Shown: one piece after another, positions 47,114 to 58,345 of the stretch
Position numbering within the stretch: position 1 is the first letter of the stretch
How the letters are laid out: every line of letters starts with the position of its first letter
NCBI GenBank assembly: GCA_028583605.1
Contig: CM053328.1
Span: 1,094,501 to 1,158,500, forward strand
From: Dastarcus helophoroides
Taxonomy: Eukaryota; Arthropoda; Insecta; Coleoptera; Bothrideridae
DNA: 64,000 nucleotides
Direction of reading: 5' to 3'
Notes under the pieces: generated by a model
Databases searched by the model: none
What the model saw: only the letters and a program-made list of their open reading frames with translations
Told to the model about the DNA's origin: nothing
Program-made: the position numbers and the translations under genes

Positions 47114-49803
47114 CAGGATATTCATTAATGTCCGAGTCCCACGTGACCGCATCGCTTCTCTGTCCTAGTGATTTTAATTTCTATAGGTTTGGTGCGAGAA
47201 TATGACAGGACAATCTAGTGACTAAAAATTCTGACAGTTCATGGGCGTTTTGTGCTTATAATTTATGCCAAATTTTACATTATATAATTATAATTTGTGT
47301 AAAATAAAGAAAAAGTTTTTATCAAAACTTTGGGTAGGTTATAAGTACAGCTATTTTAAGGTTGTGCTTAATATTTTACATGTTTTAGGCTTGGTTTTCT
47401 AAACATGCCTTTTACGCCAGAACAAGACGCCTTTATTTTGATGGCGCATTTTCGCAGTGGTACACGGAATCCAAATGAAAACTGGTCTTACTCATTGCAA
47501 TCCTGTATTGAACAATTCAACGAAAGGTTTCCAGATGCTGACATTCCATATGATATTTTTAAGAACCACAGATTAGTCCTCATTAAACGCTATGAGGAGA
47601 AACATTGCATTTGCAAGGGCAAGTCTACAGGTAGATGACCAATTTTAACAGAACATGTTGTTGAAAATATTCGACAGCGCATGCAACAAAGTCCTGAAAA
47701 ATCTATTTCACAGTTATCTATCCAAACAGGTACGTATTATAAATATTGATTTAATTATTGATAACTTTAAAAGCACATACACATTTTTTGTAAGCAATAG
47801 GATTTTCATGAAGAAATGTTATGCTGCAACTAAAATTTATTTTCTAATTTTTTTATAGGTTTGTCAATTGGAACTTGTCACAAAGCATTAACAAAGCAGT
47901 TACATATGCATCCCTATAAAATGACTGTCGTTCAAGAGTTAAAACCACCAGATTATAATCAACGAGTTCAGTATTGTCATTGGTTTAATGAACATTTAAA
48001 CAATAATGATATATTAGACTTGACTTTTTTTTCCGATGAAGCCTGGGTACTTTTGTCTGGCTATGTGAATAGTCAAAACTATAGAATTTGGGGTACAGAA
48101 AATCCACATAATTTTATTGAAACACCTTTACATCCCCAGAAGATTGATGTATGGGTAGCAATTTCAAGAAGAAGGATAACAGGACCTTTTTTTTTTCGAG
48201 ACACAATAAATGGAGAACGATATCGGGCCATTTTACAACAAGCTCTGGAGATTATGCATAATGATGAACTGCAACTTGGATACTTCCAACAAGATGGAGC
48301 TACAGCACATACTTCGACACAAACCTTAAGATATTTGAGAGAATTTTATGATGATCATTTAATCAGTAGAGACTTATGGCCTGCACAAAGTCCTGATCTA
48401 ACACCCTTAGATTTTTATCTGTTCAGTCGCATTAAACATAATGTATTTAAAAATCATTTGCACACAATTGAAGAACTAGAAGTTGCAGTTCAGCATGAAA
48501 TAGACTATATCACCAACTGAACTGCAACATGTTTTTGATTGCATGAAAAGTAAATTTATGTTTACAAAATGAAGGTGGACACTTTGAACATCTTCTTTAA
48601 TTTAAAAGAGCCTTTTTATCAGTAGATAATTGTTGGTTGATAATTATTTAAATGTTGTATAGTATATAATTGAAAATGCATATTTCTGTAGAGTAGATAC
48701 TGTTTTTTTAACTCTGTTTCTGTTTGGTTTTCTTACATGTAATTGACTCCTTGAAATAAATGAAATGCTAAAATCATTACTGTCTTTATTTCCAAACTTT
48801 TTTCATATTTTATGTAATGGGCAATTAAGTTGCTGAAACTTTTATTCGTATGTAAACACAATTTGAGTTTTTTGGGTCCTGTTCTTGATTATCAGGAAAA
48901 AACCTGAAAACAGATAATTTATTTAATTGTTTAGGACAAGCAGCTGCTCAATCACTTTTTGTTCGATCTAATAAGACGAACTACTCTCCCATTTGACCAA
49001 AATTGAAAACTGAAATTGTTTTTCCACGTCTTTCCCCTTGTTTTCAAATTTTTTTTGTTCATAAAAGGTTTTAATAAGTGGCAACTTGTGAGTTCTGTCA
49101 ATTTTTAATTTTTGGTAGGATTAGTTATAGCATTCAATTTTAAATCAAACAACTATCGATTGGGCAGCTGTGAAATTAGACAATTTCATGAATTGTCTAC
49201 TTTCAGACTTTTTCCTAGTAATTAAGAACAAGCTGCAAAAAACTCAATTAAATTGTGCAGCAACAAACATTCAAAAGTTATGTATTTCTACAATTTGTAA
49301 CCATTAAAGAAGAGTAGTAATACATTATTTGAAACAGTATTTGCAGTTTTTAAAACAATATTAAAACTATTTAATACCAAATAATATTAAAACTATTTTT
49401 CAATATAGTGTAAAAGTTCTTTCACCCTTTTACTAAAATTTTCTAAATTTCGAACAAGAGTTTGCAGTCAAAAATCTAAAATTAGTATTCAAAAGACATT
49501 AAAAGATGTTACTATGAAACATTTTAACAGTTTCAACCTAAAGAGGTCCTGCTAGGCCTATCAGAAACAATATTCATTTTAGTAAAGTGAATATTTTATG
49601 TCTACTAACCAATAATCTTAAAGGCCACGTTTAAATATATCTTTATTTAATCCCAGTGCCCCCAAGAATGAAACGCCACTGGCAGGCAGGGAATATTGAA
49701 TAGCTGATAGTTAGGGATTTTATTATTTATTTTGGGCATAAGTGTATGTTTGGTTGCCTGCAAGATCGAGTCACGTGGGACTCGGACATTAATGAAGACC
49801 CTG
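47114..49803 (+). mobile_element. Tc1/mariner-superfamily transposon with 34-bp inverted ends
   Basis: The left end (47114-47147) and the inverse of the right end (49770-49803) agree at about 32 of 34 bases and share TTCATTAATGTCCGAGTCCC. Each end abuts a TA dinucleotide (47112-47113 and 49804-49805), the target duplication of the superfamily. It carries a decayed transposase (47405-48600). About 1.2 kb between that gene and the right end is non-coding and contains hAT-like debris near 49654-49681 (CCAGTGCCCCC and GCCACTGG). Confidence 0.87.
47405..48600 (+). pseudogene. Decayed intron-containing transposase (N-terminal HTH plus DDE domain)
   Basis: The first exon (47405-47729) starts MPFTPEQDAFILMAHFRSG, the DUF4817-like DNA-binding domain of insect mariner-type transposases. 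A canonical intron (47730-47858, GTACGT..ATAG) leads in phase into the catalytic exon with FFSDEAW, FQQDGATAHTS and SPDLTPLDF, the three acidic sites. The second Asp and the Asp of TPLDF are 38 residues apart. An in-frame TGA occurs at 47636-47638, plausibly from a CGA codon. The open frame ends at 48520, but recognisable C-terminal sequence (TELQHVFDCM, GGHFEHLL) continues in shifted frames to 48600, so there are apparently two frameshifts. This copy should not make active enzyme. Confidence 0.85.
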
Positions 49804-49956
49804 TATAATTAAAAAACGTGTACTTTTGGAAAATTTTCGCGTATTTAAAAGCAATTTCGAGTTTTCGGAATTCCAAGTGTAGGTTTAAATTTTAAATAGC
49901 CCGCCAACTGTTCATATTTGAAATTGGCAGTACAATGTCAACGTCAATTCGGGGTG

Positions 49957-50020
49957 ACACGAAGCATAGATGGCTCGACAGACTACACGAAAAACTACAC
50001 CAGTCGTCAGCATTGCCACC
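49957..50020 (+). repeat. Direct repeat of 51813-51876
   Basis: Both segments share GACTACACGAAAAACTACAC / GACTACATGAAAAATCACAC followed by CAGTCGTCAGC and TTGCC. They lie 1.86 kb apart in the same orientation, flanking the decayed gene-like region between them. Confidence 0.6.
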
Positions 50021-50168
50021 CTAATTTTTTGGTTTCTTACCAAAATTCGTTGGGCAAATAATTGTTGGCACCCATGTCACCCTTGCAACATTCTGTGTCT
50101 GAAAATTCAAACCATTTACAAATGCAAAGAATAACAAACTCCCGCTAATTTTGGCATTGCAGAGTATT

Positions 50169-50452
50169 TTAATATTTTTAGTGATATTCTCTAAAGATTT
50201 CTATAAATCTGTTCCGTAGAACAAAATTATCACAGAGTGAAAAGTACTTTTCACAGTGTCATTGATGTTATATCTTAAATAACAGTGCGTTTGTTTAAAT
50301 TTGTGTATTTAGGTTAATTTCCGCTTTTTTAACATCGCAAAATTTTGTAATATTTTTAGTGATACTTGTTTCTGTAAATCTGTTCGGTAAAACAAATTAA
50401 TTCTTTACAGTGTCATTTAATATTATATTTTAAATAACTGTGGACTTTAGTC
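50169..50452 (+). repeat. Local tandem duplication, two diverged copies
   Basis: AATATTTTTAGTGATA occurs at about 50170 and 50349. Each is followed by AAATCTGTTC, AACAAA, CAGTGTCATT and TTAAATAACAGTG-like sequence in the same order, giving a repeat unit of about 179 bases. It lies just upstream of the frame at 50457. Confidence 0.6.
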
Positions 50453-50456
50453 AACG

Positions 50457-51250
50457 ATGGAGAAAAATATAGTGGTCGAGAAATTACAAATTAGAGTACC
50501 AGTGAATCCAATTTTGGAAGTTGCACGAAAAATGGAAACACCACAACTTGAGAGAATCAATTTGCTAAGTAGAAACGCTGTTGCGTATTTATTAAAAAAA
50601 AACATAATACTGAAAAGAAGCGGGATAAGAATGAGACGATAGCTGCAGCACTGAAAGTTAAAGAATGGAATGCAAATGGCAAGAATTTTACAGGAAGGTA
50701 AACTTACCCACCTTCATTTTTATTTACTTCACTTTAGGTTCTGATCACACTGGTCTTTCATACATTAGATAAAGTTTGTAATGTCCTGTTTCTTTCATGT
50801 TTTTTAATACTACATTTTTTTATTAATATATGTTTAAGCTAAGGGAGCTAATGGAAAGGGTACTAACTCTGTCCTGGACAATACAACAGAAGCTTTAGGG
50901 TAACATTCTCAAATAAAAATTAATCGAGAAGAAGAAATTTCTGTTTGTGTAGATGAAGATAATGAAACAAGAAGCAGACCCAGTAGATAAGACAAGACGA
51001 GATATTAAGACAAGATGAGATATTTGGAAGGCACATATAAATCACTGAAAGAAAAGGCAGGGTGAACTAGGTATGCATTAATAAAGGAGGTTGTGTTTTA
51101 AATTGACTATTTATAAATTTCTTTCAGATAAGGATTTATATGAGTTTAAAATTAAATTCAGACAAATGGATATTTTGATATGCTCAGAGAGAACATCAAC
51201 ATTAAAAGGCGTCAAGAACAAATCGATATAAAGAATGTAAAAAAATACCA
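50457..51250 (+). pseudogene. Decayed gene-like region, possibly Myb/SANT-like
   Basis: An ATG at 50457 opens MEKNIVVEKLQIRVPVNPIL. After an A9 run near 50594 the protein-like frame shifts to one reading KKRDKNETIAAALKVKEWNA and ending at a GTAAAC donor (about 50698). Further downstream, weakly protein-like pieces (EEEISVCVDEDNETR near 50930; MLRENINIKRRQEQIDIKN near 51190) are broken by stops. The layout of a basic helical N-terminus with a charged helical end recalls insect Myb/SANT-like or transposon-derived proteins, but the match is weak. Confidence 0.35.
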
Positions 51251-52055
51251 TCTGTATATTATAACATAAATTGTTATTTTTATCATTGCTTTTGTGCATT
51301 GAAAACTCCCATAAGTTTCTTGCAGGTTCTTATGGGCAGTAATTGAACCTGTAGAATAAAATTTAAATTATATTGAGTTTTTTTATTCTTAAACAAATAA
51401 ATACAACCATAAATGCAATTACTGAATGTCACCTTGAAGTTGTATAATGTTAGTCTTATTACATGGGCCCCCTTCATTTTTGTTATTATTGACCATTTTA
51501 AAGATTTCAAATTACAATCTCATAGTGTTTCCGAAACTACAATTTCATTCCATAACCAAATCAATTGTTTCAAGTTGTGGCATTTTAATTTTTCATGCAT
51601 CTTTCGTAATTTAATTCACAAGTACTGCAACCTGCCGTTTCTCGAATAGTATCATTTCCTTCACGGTTGAATAATATCTGCTTCATTCCTTTCATTGTTA
51701 GCATGTATTTTCCAAAAGTCAAGCTATCAAAAAACTCTGCTGCAGTATAAAATGTGTCACCTGCAAACACAAACAGATAATGTGTTATAATTTTACATGA
51801 CATTACGGATGACGGCGATGGATGCTGGCGAGAGACTACATGAAAAATCACACCAGTCGTCAGCGTTGCCGAGAAGGAAGAGTTTGTTGTCCTTGGAGAT
51901 TAGATGTGTGTGGTTCGGACTGGCTAAAGTTAGTCGCCAGTCCCCCGTTTTTGTATTTTTCTTACATTAAAAAGTAATAAAGTTATTGTCAAACCATTGG
52001 TGTCACGTTCGCTACGACCTACCCCGTTTAGACTCCCACACAAGTTTAAAATAGA
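51251..52055. other. Gene-like debris and possible LTR remnant
   Basis: On the minus strand, a segment after a TTTGTGTTTGCAG acceptor (about 51765 down to 51588) reads DTFYTAAEFFDSLTFGKYML and ends in a stop. I cannot assign it. Around 51888-52030, TGTGTGGTTCGGACTGG, then AATAAAGTTATTGTCAAACC, then TGGTGTCACGTTCGC resembles an LTR end with polyadenylation signal and a following primer-site-like sequence. Confidence 0.3.
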
Positions 52056-53520
52056 AAATTATCATCGACTTCTAGCAGAAATTTTGGGATTAAAGTCGAA
52101 ATTCTAAAAAATGACATCAAAGTTTTAAGATTAAGAACTTTCCTTTTTTCATTTAAATACAAGAAAAAAGCTTACATTTTAAATGTTATTAATTGTAACA
52201 GCTTAAGAAACAAATAGAATCTTTAAACTTAAAATTTTCAACTTGAACTTTCCAAAAAATACTTTTTGCCCAAGTTTAAATTTTATTTTTTGTTCGAATA
52301 TTGAAATTAAAATTTCCGGATAAAATCAAAATTACACAATTTCTAAAAAAGTTTTCTTTTTGAATTTTTCGAAATTTCGATTTTTTGGGGATTTAACGTT
52401 TTAAACTTGGAATTTCTAATTGTCTCCTTAAAATTGCAACATTAAAACTAGGAGGGTTCGATTAAAGTCGAAAATACATAAACAAAATTTTGAGATTTCC
52501 AATTTTTCTCTTTTCGAAATATTTAGTCAAAATCGAAATTTTTCGTTTAAAGTTAAAATTGACTAGATTCCATTTTCATAGATAGAAAAAAGTTCTTACA
52601 TTTTCCAGTTCAGAAATTACCAGATGAAAATAAGTATTTTGATAAACATATCAAAGTTGGAAAAAAATTTAATTTTAAAATTTGGAAAGAAGAAAATTGA
52701 AATTTATTTAAAAACTTTCAATTACTCGATTTTCAAGTTTAAAGTCGAAATTTTGATAAAATCTCGAATATTCATTTTTCCTTAAAACTTTCAAAATTTC
52801 AAGTCAAGTTTTTTTTTCAAAGTTTTAAGTATGAATGAATGAACTTGCTCTAAAATGTTATTCTCCTTGGTTTAAAATTTCCCCTTAATTTTCGAGATTT
52901 TAATTAACTCGAAATTCAAAATTAAGAATCTCAGGTTTTATAGAAAAGCATACAACTGATAAAAAAAAGTAAAATCTAAATAAAAATATTTGAAGATTTC
53001 TATTTAAACAGTCAAATATTGAGTTTAACCCAAATATGAGACTTTTAAAAAACCTACCCCAAAACATCAGCACGTCTAGGAAAAGTTGAATTTTTGAGAA
53101 AGCTTCTTTTCATAGATTTATCTTTTTTCCAGAGTTTCACTTTTTTCTCAACACTCAATTTAAAATAGCGATTTTTATATTTTTCCAAAATTCCAAGTTT
53201 TAGAACTGATTCCTTGTCCCTAAAATATAAATTTTGATTTCAAAGTTATGACTTCTCGATAAATTTCGAATTTATACTTGAACCGCAAATTTCAAGTTTA
53301 AACTGAGAATTTTGCTAAAACTCGGTTTATCGCTAGCCATCTTATTTTTGAATCATACTCGCAGTACCTCTAAGACATAATATGATTACCCTTTGTGAGT
53401 AGAATGTATTTAAAAAATTAAAAATTATTCGATTTTTGCTCGAAGTTTGAAAATTTCCAGAAAAAGTCTAAATATTTAAATTAAAATATTTGTTAATAAA
53501 TTGTTTGCTTTGTCTTTTGA
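52056..53520. repeat. Degenerate TTCGA/AAATTT array
   Basis: About 1.45 kb of the same A/T-rich sequence as the hAT cores, with mixed strand bias and no recognised terminal repeats or gene. Confidence 0.55.
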
Positions 53521-53986
53521 CTAAAATTAAAGCTTCATTCTTTTACTGATATTTTCTCTTCACTAGTTAAGATAGAGAGGGAGCTAACCATTCTGATTCT
53601 TGTGACAACCCATCGAATAGGATAAGTAATTTTATCTCACAATGTACCTAACGATTATCACACATATTCCATATATACCAGATGAATGGAGGATGTACTG
53701 AAAAATCCATACACAGATGTCATAGTTATATGCACAAATCCCTTTCCTGCAGCAGGGTTTTCAATTCTAACAATCAAAATTCACTCTCACCAGAAATCAA
53801 ACTCAATATAATTATAATTTATTTTCTTTTATAACTAAAAAATAAATTTAAGTAACAATGTACATAAGTTAGATATAAACATTCTTACAATCTTAGTTAC
53901 TTAAAAATAAATTAAAATACATTTCCAAGAAAAATATATACAAAACAATGAATAAGTGGGGTAATTTTAATATAATCCATGAATAA
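53521..53986. other. CHMP6 3' flank
   Basis: AT-rich flank without a separate gene. On the minus strand AATAAA at 53823-53818 is a plausible CHMP6 polyadenylation signal. Confidence 0.5.
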
Positions 53987-55290
53987 CTATTCAGCTTCCA
54001 AGGCTACTGGTTCCTTTAGCTTAGTTTTCTTTTCTTTGGCTTTTTCTGAAACAAAATAATAAAATTAAAATATATCTTCCCTGGAAACCGGGAAGTGTGG
54101 AGTTGTGTACCTTCTTCATCTTCTATAAGTATATTTGGTACGTCAGGTAAAGCAGGCTCACCCGAAGGTAATTCATTAGGTACTGATGGCAGTTGTTCTT
54201 TGATTATGTCAGCTAATTCATCTTCTACAGCTTCTTCATCTTCATTCGTTAGGGCACCACTCAAAATGGCATTAATTTCCTATAAATTTCAAATTTTTTT
54301 AAATTTGACTTCTTACAATTTCGACATATTTAAAAATTTCTAGCTTTCTCAAAATGTCAAGAAAAGGTTAATATTTGGCAAATAAAGTTGAAATTTGAAA
54401 ACAATCTAAAATTATAAAAAATTAAATCTTCGTGATAAATTATTTAAAACTTGGTAACAAAAAATAAAACAGCATTAAACCATTTATTCCTTTTTACCTC
54501 CTGTTTCTGTACGCCCTCCCTAGTTTCATCCATTATTCTTTCAATATCCGCTATATTGAGAGATGCATTAATCCTTTTAAGGGCTTCGTTACCCTCTCGT
54601 AATCCATCAACAACTTGTAGCTCAACCTGAGCAAATTCTATGTCATGAGTCAACCTTTCGATATTTTCTAGTTGACCATCAGTTTTCTGCAGTAATTGTT
54701 CTTGATAACGTTTTTTCCTTAGCAATAATTTGGCTCGACTACAATGAAAATACTGCATAATTCACATCTGAATCTTATACAGAAAATGAGTTACTCTTTC
54801 TGTCCTTTAGCTAATAATTTCTTAGCTAATTCTTTATCCGAAGCTAAGGTTAATTCAATTCGTCTCTGATACTGTTTAAGTTTATCCCTTTGTTGTTTTA
54901 GTTGCTAAAATAATATAAAATATAAAGTAATTGTATTTTTTTTTGGTGGAACGGACTGGTTCTTGGTTATCTTCAAAAATTGTCCCCTTAAATGTGTTTC
55001 GACAGCCAAGCTATCATCAAAATGATAGCTTGGCTGTCGAAACGCGTTAGAGCAACCTTTGTTTTGTTTTTTAATCTTTCTTGGTTTCAGGGGACAATTT
55101 TTGTATTTCAAAGTAATTTTATGCAATATACCCAAATATTGATCAAAAATCATCTTTAATTGCAGAGATTTGACAATTTGAAGCAAAAGGAAATATGTGT
55201 GAAAAAAACCAAACTAAAAATCCATACCAAGATTGCTCTATCTTGCTGCGTTATTCTAGTACTTTTCTTCTTTCCAAAAATTATGCCCAT
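53987..55290 (-). CDS. CHMP6: Charged multivesicular body protein 6 (ESCRT-III, Vps20)
   Basis: This ESCRT-III subunit links ESCRT-II to the membrane-cutting polymer on endosomes. The exons on the minus strand are 55290-55228, 54904-54795, 54738-54498, 54279-54111 and 54045-53987, joined in phase with GT-AG borders to give 213 residues (human about 201). The N-terminus MGIIFGKKKSTRITQQDRA keeps Gly2, the myristoylation site, followed by a basic helix. The highly conserved core includes RAKLLLRKKRYQEQLLQKT, DGQLENIERLTHDIEFAQVE and DETREGVQKQEEINAILSG. The acidic C-terminal part (EDEEAVEDELADI) and LPDVPN precede a lysine-rich tail ending VALEAE. The start is unambiguous because the myristoylation motif is first. 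The first intron carries a fold-back element. Confidence 0.96.
54933..55109. mobile_element. Fold-back element, family A, in CHMP6 intron 1
   Basis: The arms contain CAGCCAAGCTATCAT and ATGATAGCTTGGCTG, meeting almost directly at about 55018. It is flanked by a 9-bp direct repeat AAAGTAATT (54924-54932 and 55110-55118). It starts near TTTGGTGGAACGGACTGG. The right arm reaches only to GGGGACAATTTTTGTATTTC. Inserted between the first two coding exons, it would form a hairpin in the pre-mRNA. Confidence 0.8.
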
Positions 55291-57283
55291 TTTAAGTTTA
55301 CGCCTTTTAACCGTGTGCTACGTCAACGAAATTAATCTTCAGCTCTCAAAATGAATAACAAATTAATAGATTATATCACTATACAGACCTCTAATCAAAT
55401 CTCACACTATTATAACATAAATATAAAAACACTGACAGTTTTTGCAAGAATTTTGTTGGATAAATTGATTGGTTTTTGACATTTATTTGAAAATTTTCGA
55501 ATCGGCCAAGAGGAGAAAATAATATGGGAACACTTAAGAAGTAGTTTAAAACGTACACACCTTATAGTAGTTCTAACGCGACTACAATTTTCTCTACCAG
55601 TATCAAAATTGAAGTAATTATGGATTGAGGTTAGCGATACAACCTAGAGACTGTATAGCAAAAGACCATTTAGTAAATAGAAGAAAGAAGAAGTGTGTTT
55701 GTAGCACCGCGAAGTCGGGTTAAAGGAACTAAAATAGCTTTCCTCTCGCTCTTTTTCTCCCTCCCTCTCACTTCCTCTAAAATATGACGGTTAACGTATA
55801 TTCTTTATTGTTTACAATTTATTATGCAAATTTAAGTCACGGTTTTAGTGCAGTAAAATAATTGTTAACGTTTATTATAAGCATACTACAGATAAGTAAC
55901 TAATCAATAATGTGAAACTTAAGTAAAACTAGAGTTGTGTGTGTGTGTATGTGTGGAGTACACTAACAACATAAAGTCAGTGACTAACTGAACTCAATTT
56001 GTTGTTTCACACTGTCTTAAATATATAAATATATGCTATAAAATTCATTTCTGCTCAACTCAGCGTACTTACAAATTTTAGAAGTTGCAAAACTGTGAGA
56101 TGACACTCGAGTAAACTGTGCATACCTAATTGCAACGACCTACATAATATCAACTTGGAAGCAAACAAAAAGGTAAGTATCTTTTAAAATTTCCATCAAA
56201 CCAAAACTGTGCTTCTGCTGGACATGCAAAATTGACTAATTTTTACAAATTTTGAATTAGATTCAGTGTTGCTCACAGCAAACACTTGCACTTCGTATCA
56301 TAACATTGCAGAAGCAATATATTTTAAATTTATAGGACGCATTAGCAAGCGCAAAAATAAATTGCAATCTGTAGTTTCTATTATATCAAAATAATTTACA
56401 CAGAAGAACATACATAAAATTGTGGTGTTTAATTCATATATTAAATTCCAATTTAGAAATAATTCCATAGTTAACATTGGTTTTCTTAAGACAAAGCAGA
56501 TAAATCATTACGAGCACGAACATTACGCTAATTTTTTTTCACAACTTTCGTGTTGTGCCTTTCGTCATTTTTTCTTTATGTTTATTCGCTAACCTAAAAT
56601 ATTTTCTGTGTTTCAGAAGTCAGGGGTGCTAATATATTTCTGTGTTAATGTACTTTATTATTGTTTATATTTTGTAAATAAAAACTCTGGGAACATATAT
56701 TTTTTCTATTTTAACCCTTTTACGTGGAAATATAAAGTATACTGATATTGTGTCTAAAATATTGCATTAACATTTGTATTTTATGGTGTCCCGGTGCATC
56801 ATAAATTACAAATTTGAATGTAATTTCTTAAAGTACTGAACTAACCTTGTGGTTTTTTTAATTTGGTCTAAAAGAACATTTTGCCACATTAGTAAAAGGT
56901 GATAATTACGCAAAAGTTGCGTAATTAATGTCAATTACTGATGTGGTAAAAATCTTCTTTGTAAATTTAAAATTCTTGGATACATTAAATGTTTCAAAAA
57001 AGGTGGGAAATTTTGTCGATAATACAGTTTTTTGTGTTGTAGGTATTACATTGTTCTGTTTTTAGGGTAATAGTTCCATTAACCGCGAGGGGCGTACGCT
57101 ATCCATAGAATTGCACGAGTTCATACCCTTTCTTAGTTTCTCTATGAATACAATCCATCGATTAGCAACTTGACTAACCAATCGATTAGCAATTTAAATA
57201 TCGTTTGCATACTCCAGTGAGGTTAGGTTGATTAAATGTATCAAAAAGGTATTCTGCGACTATCAAACAAATAAAACCTCAGC
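55291..57283. other. CHMP6-EXOSC3 intergenic region (divergent promoters)
   Basis: The two genes are transcribed away from each other, so both promoters lie here. A decayed piece of the family B fold-back (GTTAGCGATACAACCTAG) is at about 55631. A short (GT)n run is near 55937, and a hairpin at 56881-56949. Otherwise AT-rich with no gene recognised. Confidence 0.55.
56881..56949. repeat. Short MITE-like hairpin
   Basis: TTGCCACATTAGTAAAAGG and GTCAATTACTGATGTGGTAA are imperfect inverse arms. The inner part AATTACGCAAAAGTTGCGTAATT is a near-perfect palindrome. Total length about 69 bases. Confidence 0.55.
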
Positions 57284-57976
57284 ATGTTTGTAAATGTGGG
57301 AGAAACTGTTTATCCAGGCGATATCCTAAAAAATCTAAAATCGCTAAGATCAGTAACTATTGTGGGTCCGGGTCTTCGGCGAAACGATGATGGTCCAAAC
57401 ACTCTTTTAGTAACCCAAGTTGGAAAGTTGCATTTCAAAGAACCAAACACCTATTGGGTCGAAGGTGATAAAAGGCGTTATATTCCGAAAAAGGGCGACC
57501 ACGTTGTTGGAATAGTAGCGAAAAAAGCCGGAGATACGTTGCGGGTCGACATAGGAGCCAGCGAATATGCGTCCCTCTCGATGCTCGCCTTCGAAGGGGC
57601 CACCAAAAAGCAAAAACCAGATGTCCAAGTTGGTGATTTGATTTACGCGAAACTTCTGAATGCCCATAAAGAGATGGAGCCGGAATTAGTATGCATCGAT
57701 TCATATTACAAAGCCGGTAAACTAGGTGTTTTATCTAACGATGGATTTCTTACAAATATTAATATTAAATTAGTTCATCGACTACTGAACCCGGATAATC
57801 CTTTATTAAGGACTTTGGGCAAAAAATATGTGTATGAAATTGCCATTGGGATGAATGGCAAAGTGTGGATTAAAGGCAAAAGTTGTTCAGACGTTTTGAA
57901 AATCGTTCAAGTGCTTCAGTGTGTCGAGTATCAAAGTGATAAAAACGTTTTAGATATTTGTCGTCAAATCAAATAA
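57284..57976 (+). CDS. EXOSC3: Exosome complex component RRP40 (EXOSC3)
   Basis: This is one of three S1/KH cap subunits of the nuclear and cytoplasmic RNA exosome, which guides RNA into the channel for 3'-5' decay and processing. It is an intronless frame of 230 residues, ATG to TAA. The N-terminal domain includes VGETVYPGD and TIVGPGLRR. The S1 domain (about 63-150) contains RRYIPKKGDHVVGIV and IGASEYASLSMLAFEGATKK. The C-terminal KH domain has the characteristic GMNG at 189-192 followed by KVWIKG. Length and domain order are normal for the family. An AATAAA stands at 58114. Confidence 0.96.
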   Translation: MFVNVGETVYPGDILKNLKSLRSVTIVGPGLRRNDDGPNTLLVTQVGKLHFKEPNTYWVEGDKRRYIPKKGDHVVGIVAKKAGDTLRVDIGASEYASLSMLAFEGATKKQKPDVQVGDLIYAKLLNAHKEMEPELVCIDSYYKAGKLGVLSNDGFLTNINIKLVHRLLNPDNPLLRTLGKKYVYEIAIGMNGKVWIKGKSCSDVLKIVQVLQCVEYQSDKNVLDICRQIK

Positions 57977-58113
57977 TTTTCATTTTAGGCATATTAATGT
58001 TTTTTGTTAAGAATTTTCAAACAGCAACTGACTGAATTCTAACCATATAAAAATTTAATATGTGGTTTTTAAAAAAACTTAATTGTATATTTTCTTACCT
58101 ATAAACTTAAATT

Positions 58114-58119
58114 AATAAA
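58114..58119 (+). promoter_or_regulatory. EXOSC3: Poly(A) signal of EXOSC3
   Basis: AATAAA about 138 bases after the stop codon; a second candidate lies at about 58200. Confidence 0.5.
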
Positions 58120-58345
58120 ATTTATTTAACATATTCACTGTAATAATTCTACCAATGTATTATTTTTGGAATTTATAATTTTAATAATTGTACATATGTA
58201 ATAAAAATAGCTGTAAGTTAACGATTTTAAAAGAATATGTCGATAAATTTTCAAAGAAGTTTTATTGTAAACAAATGGTGATTGAGGACCTCAGGAAGGT
58301 GGATTGTCATAAAGATCAGTGTAGATTTTATTTTTTACTGACAGA

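Noticed and set aside
51585..51851. 88-codon minus frame as a complete gene
   Set aside because: The upper part overlaps a direct repeat and a probable acceptor splits it; at most it contains one exon-like piece, which is mentioned as debris.
57407..57704. Two minus-strand frames opposite EXOSC3
   Set aside because: They are antisense shadows of a strongly conserved coding sequence.
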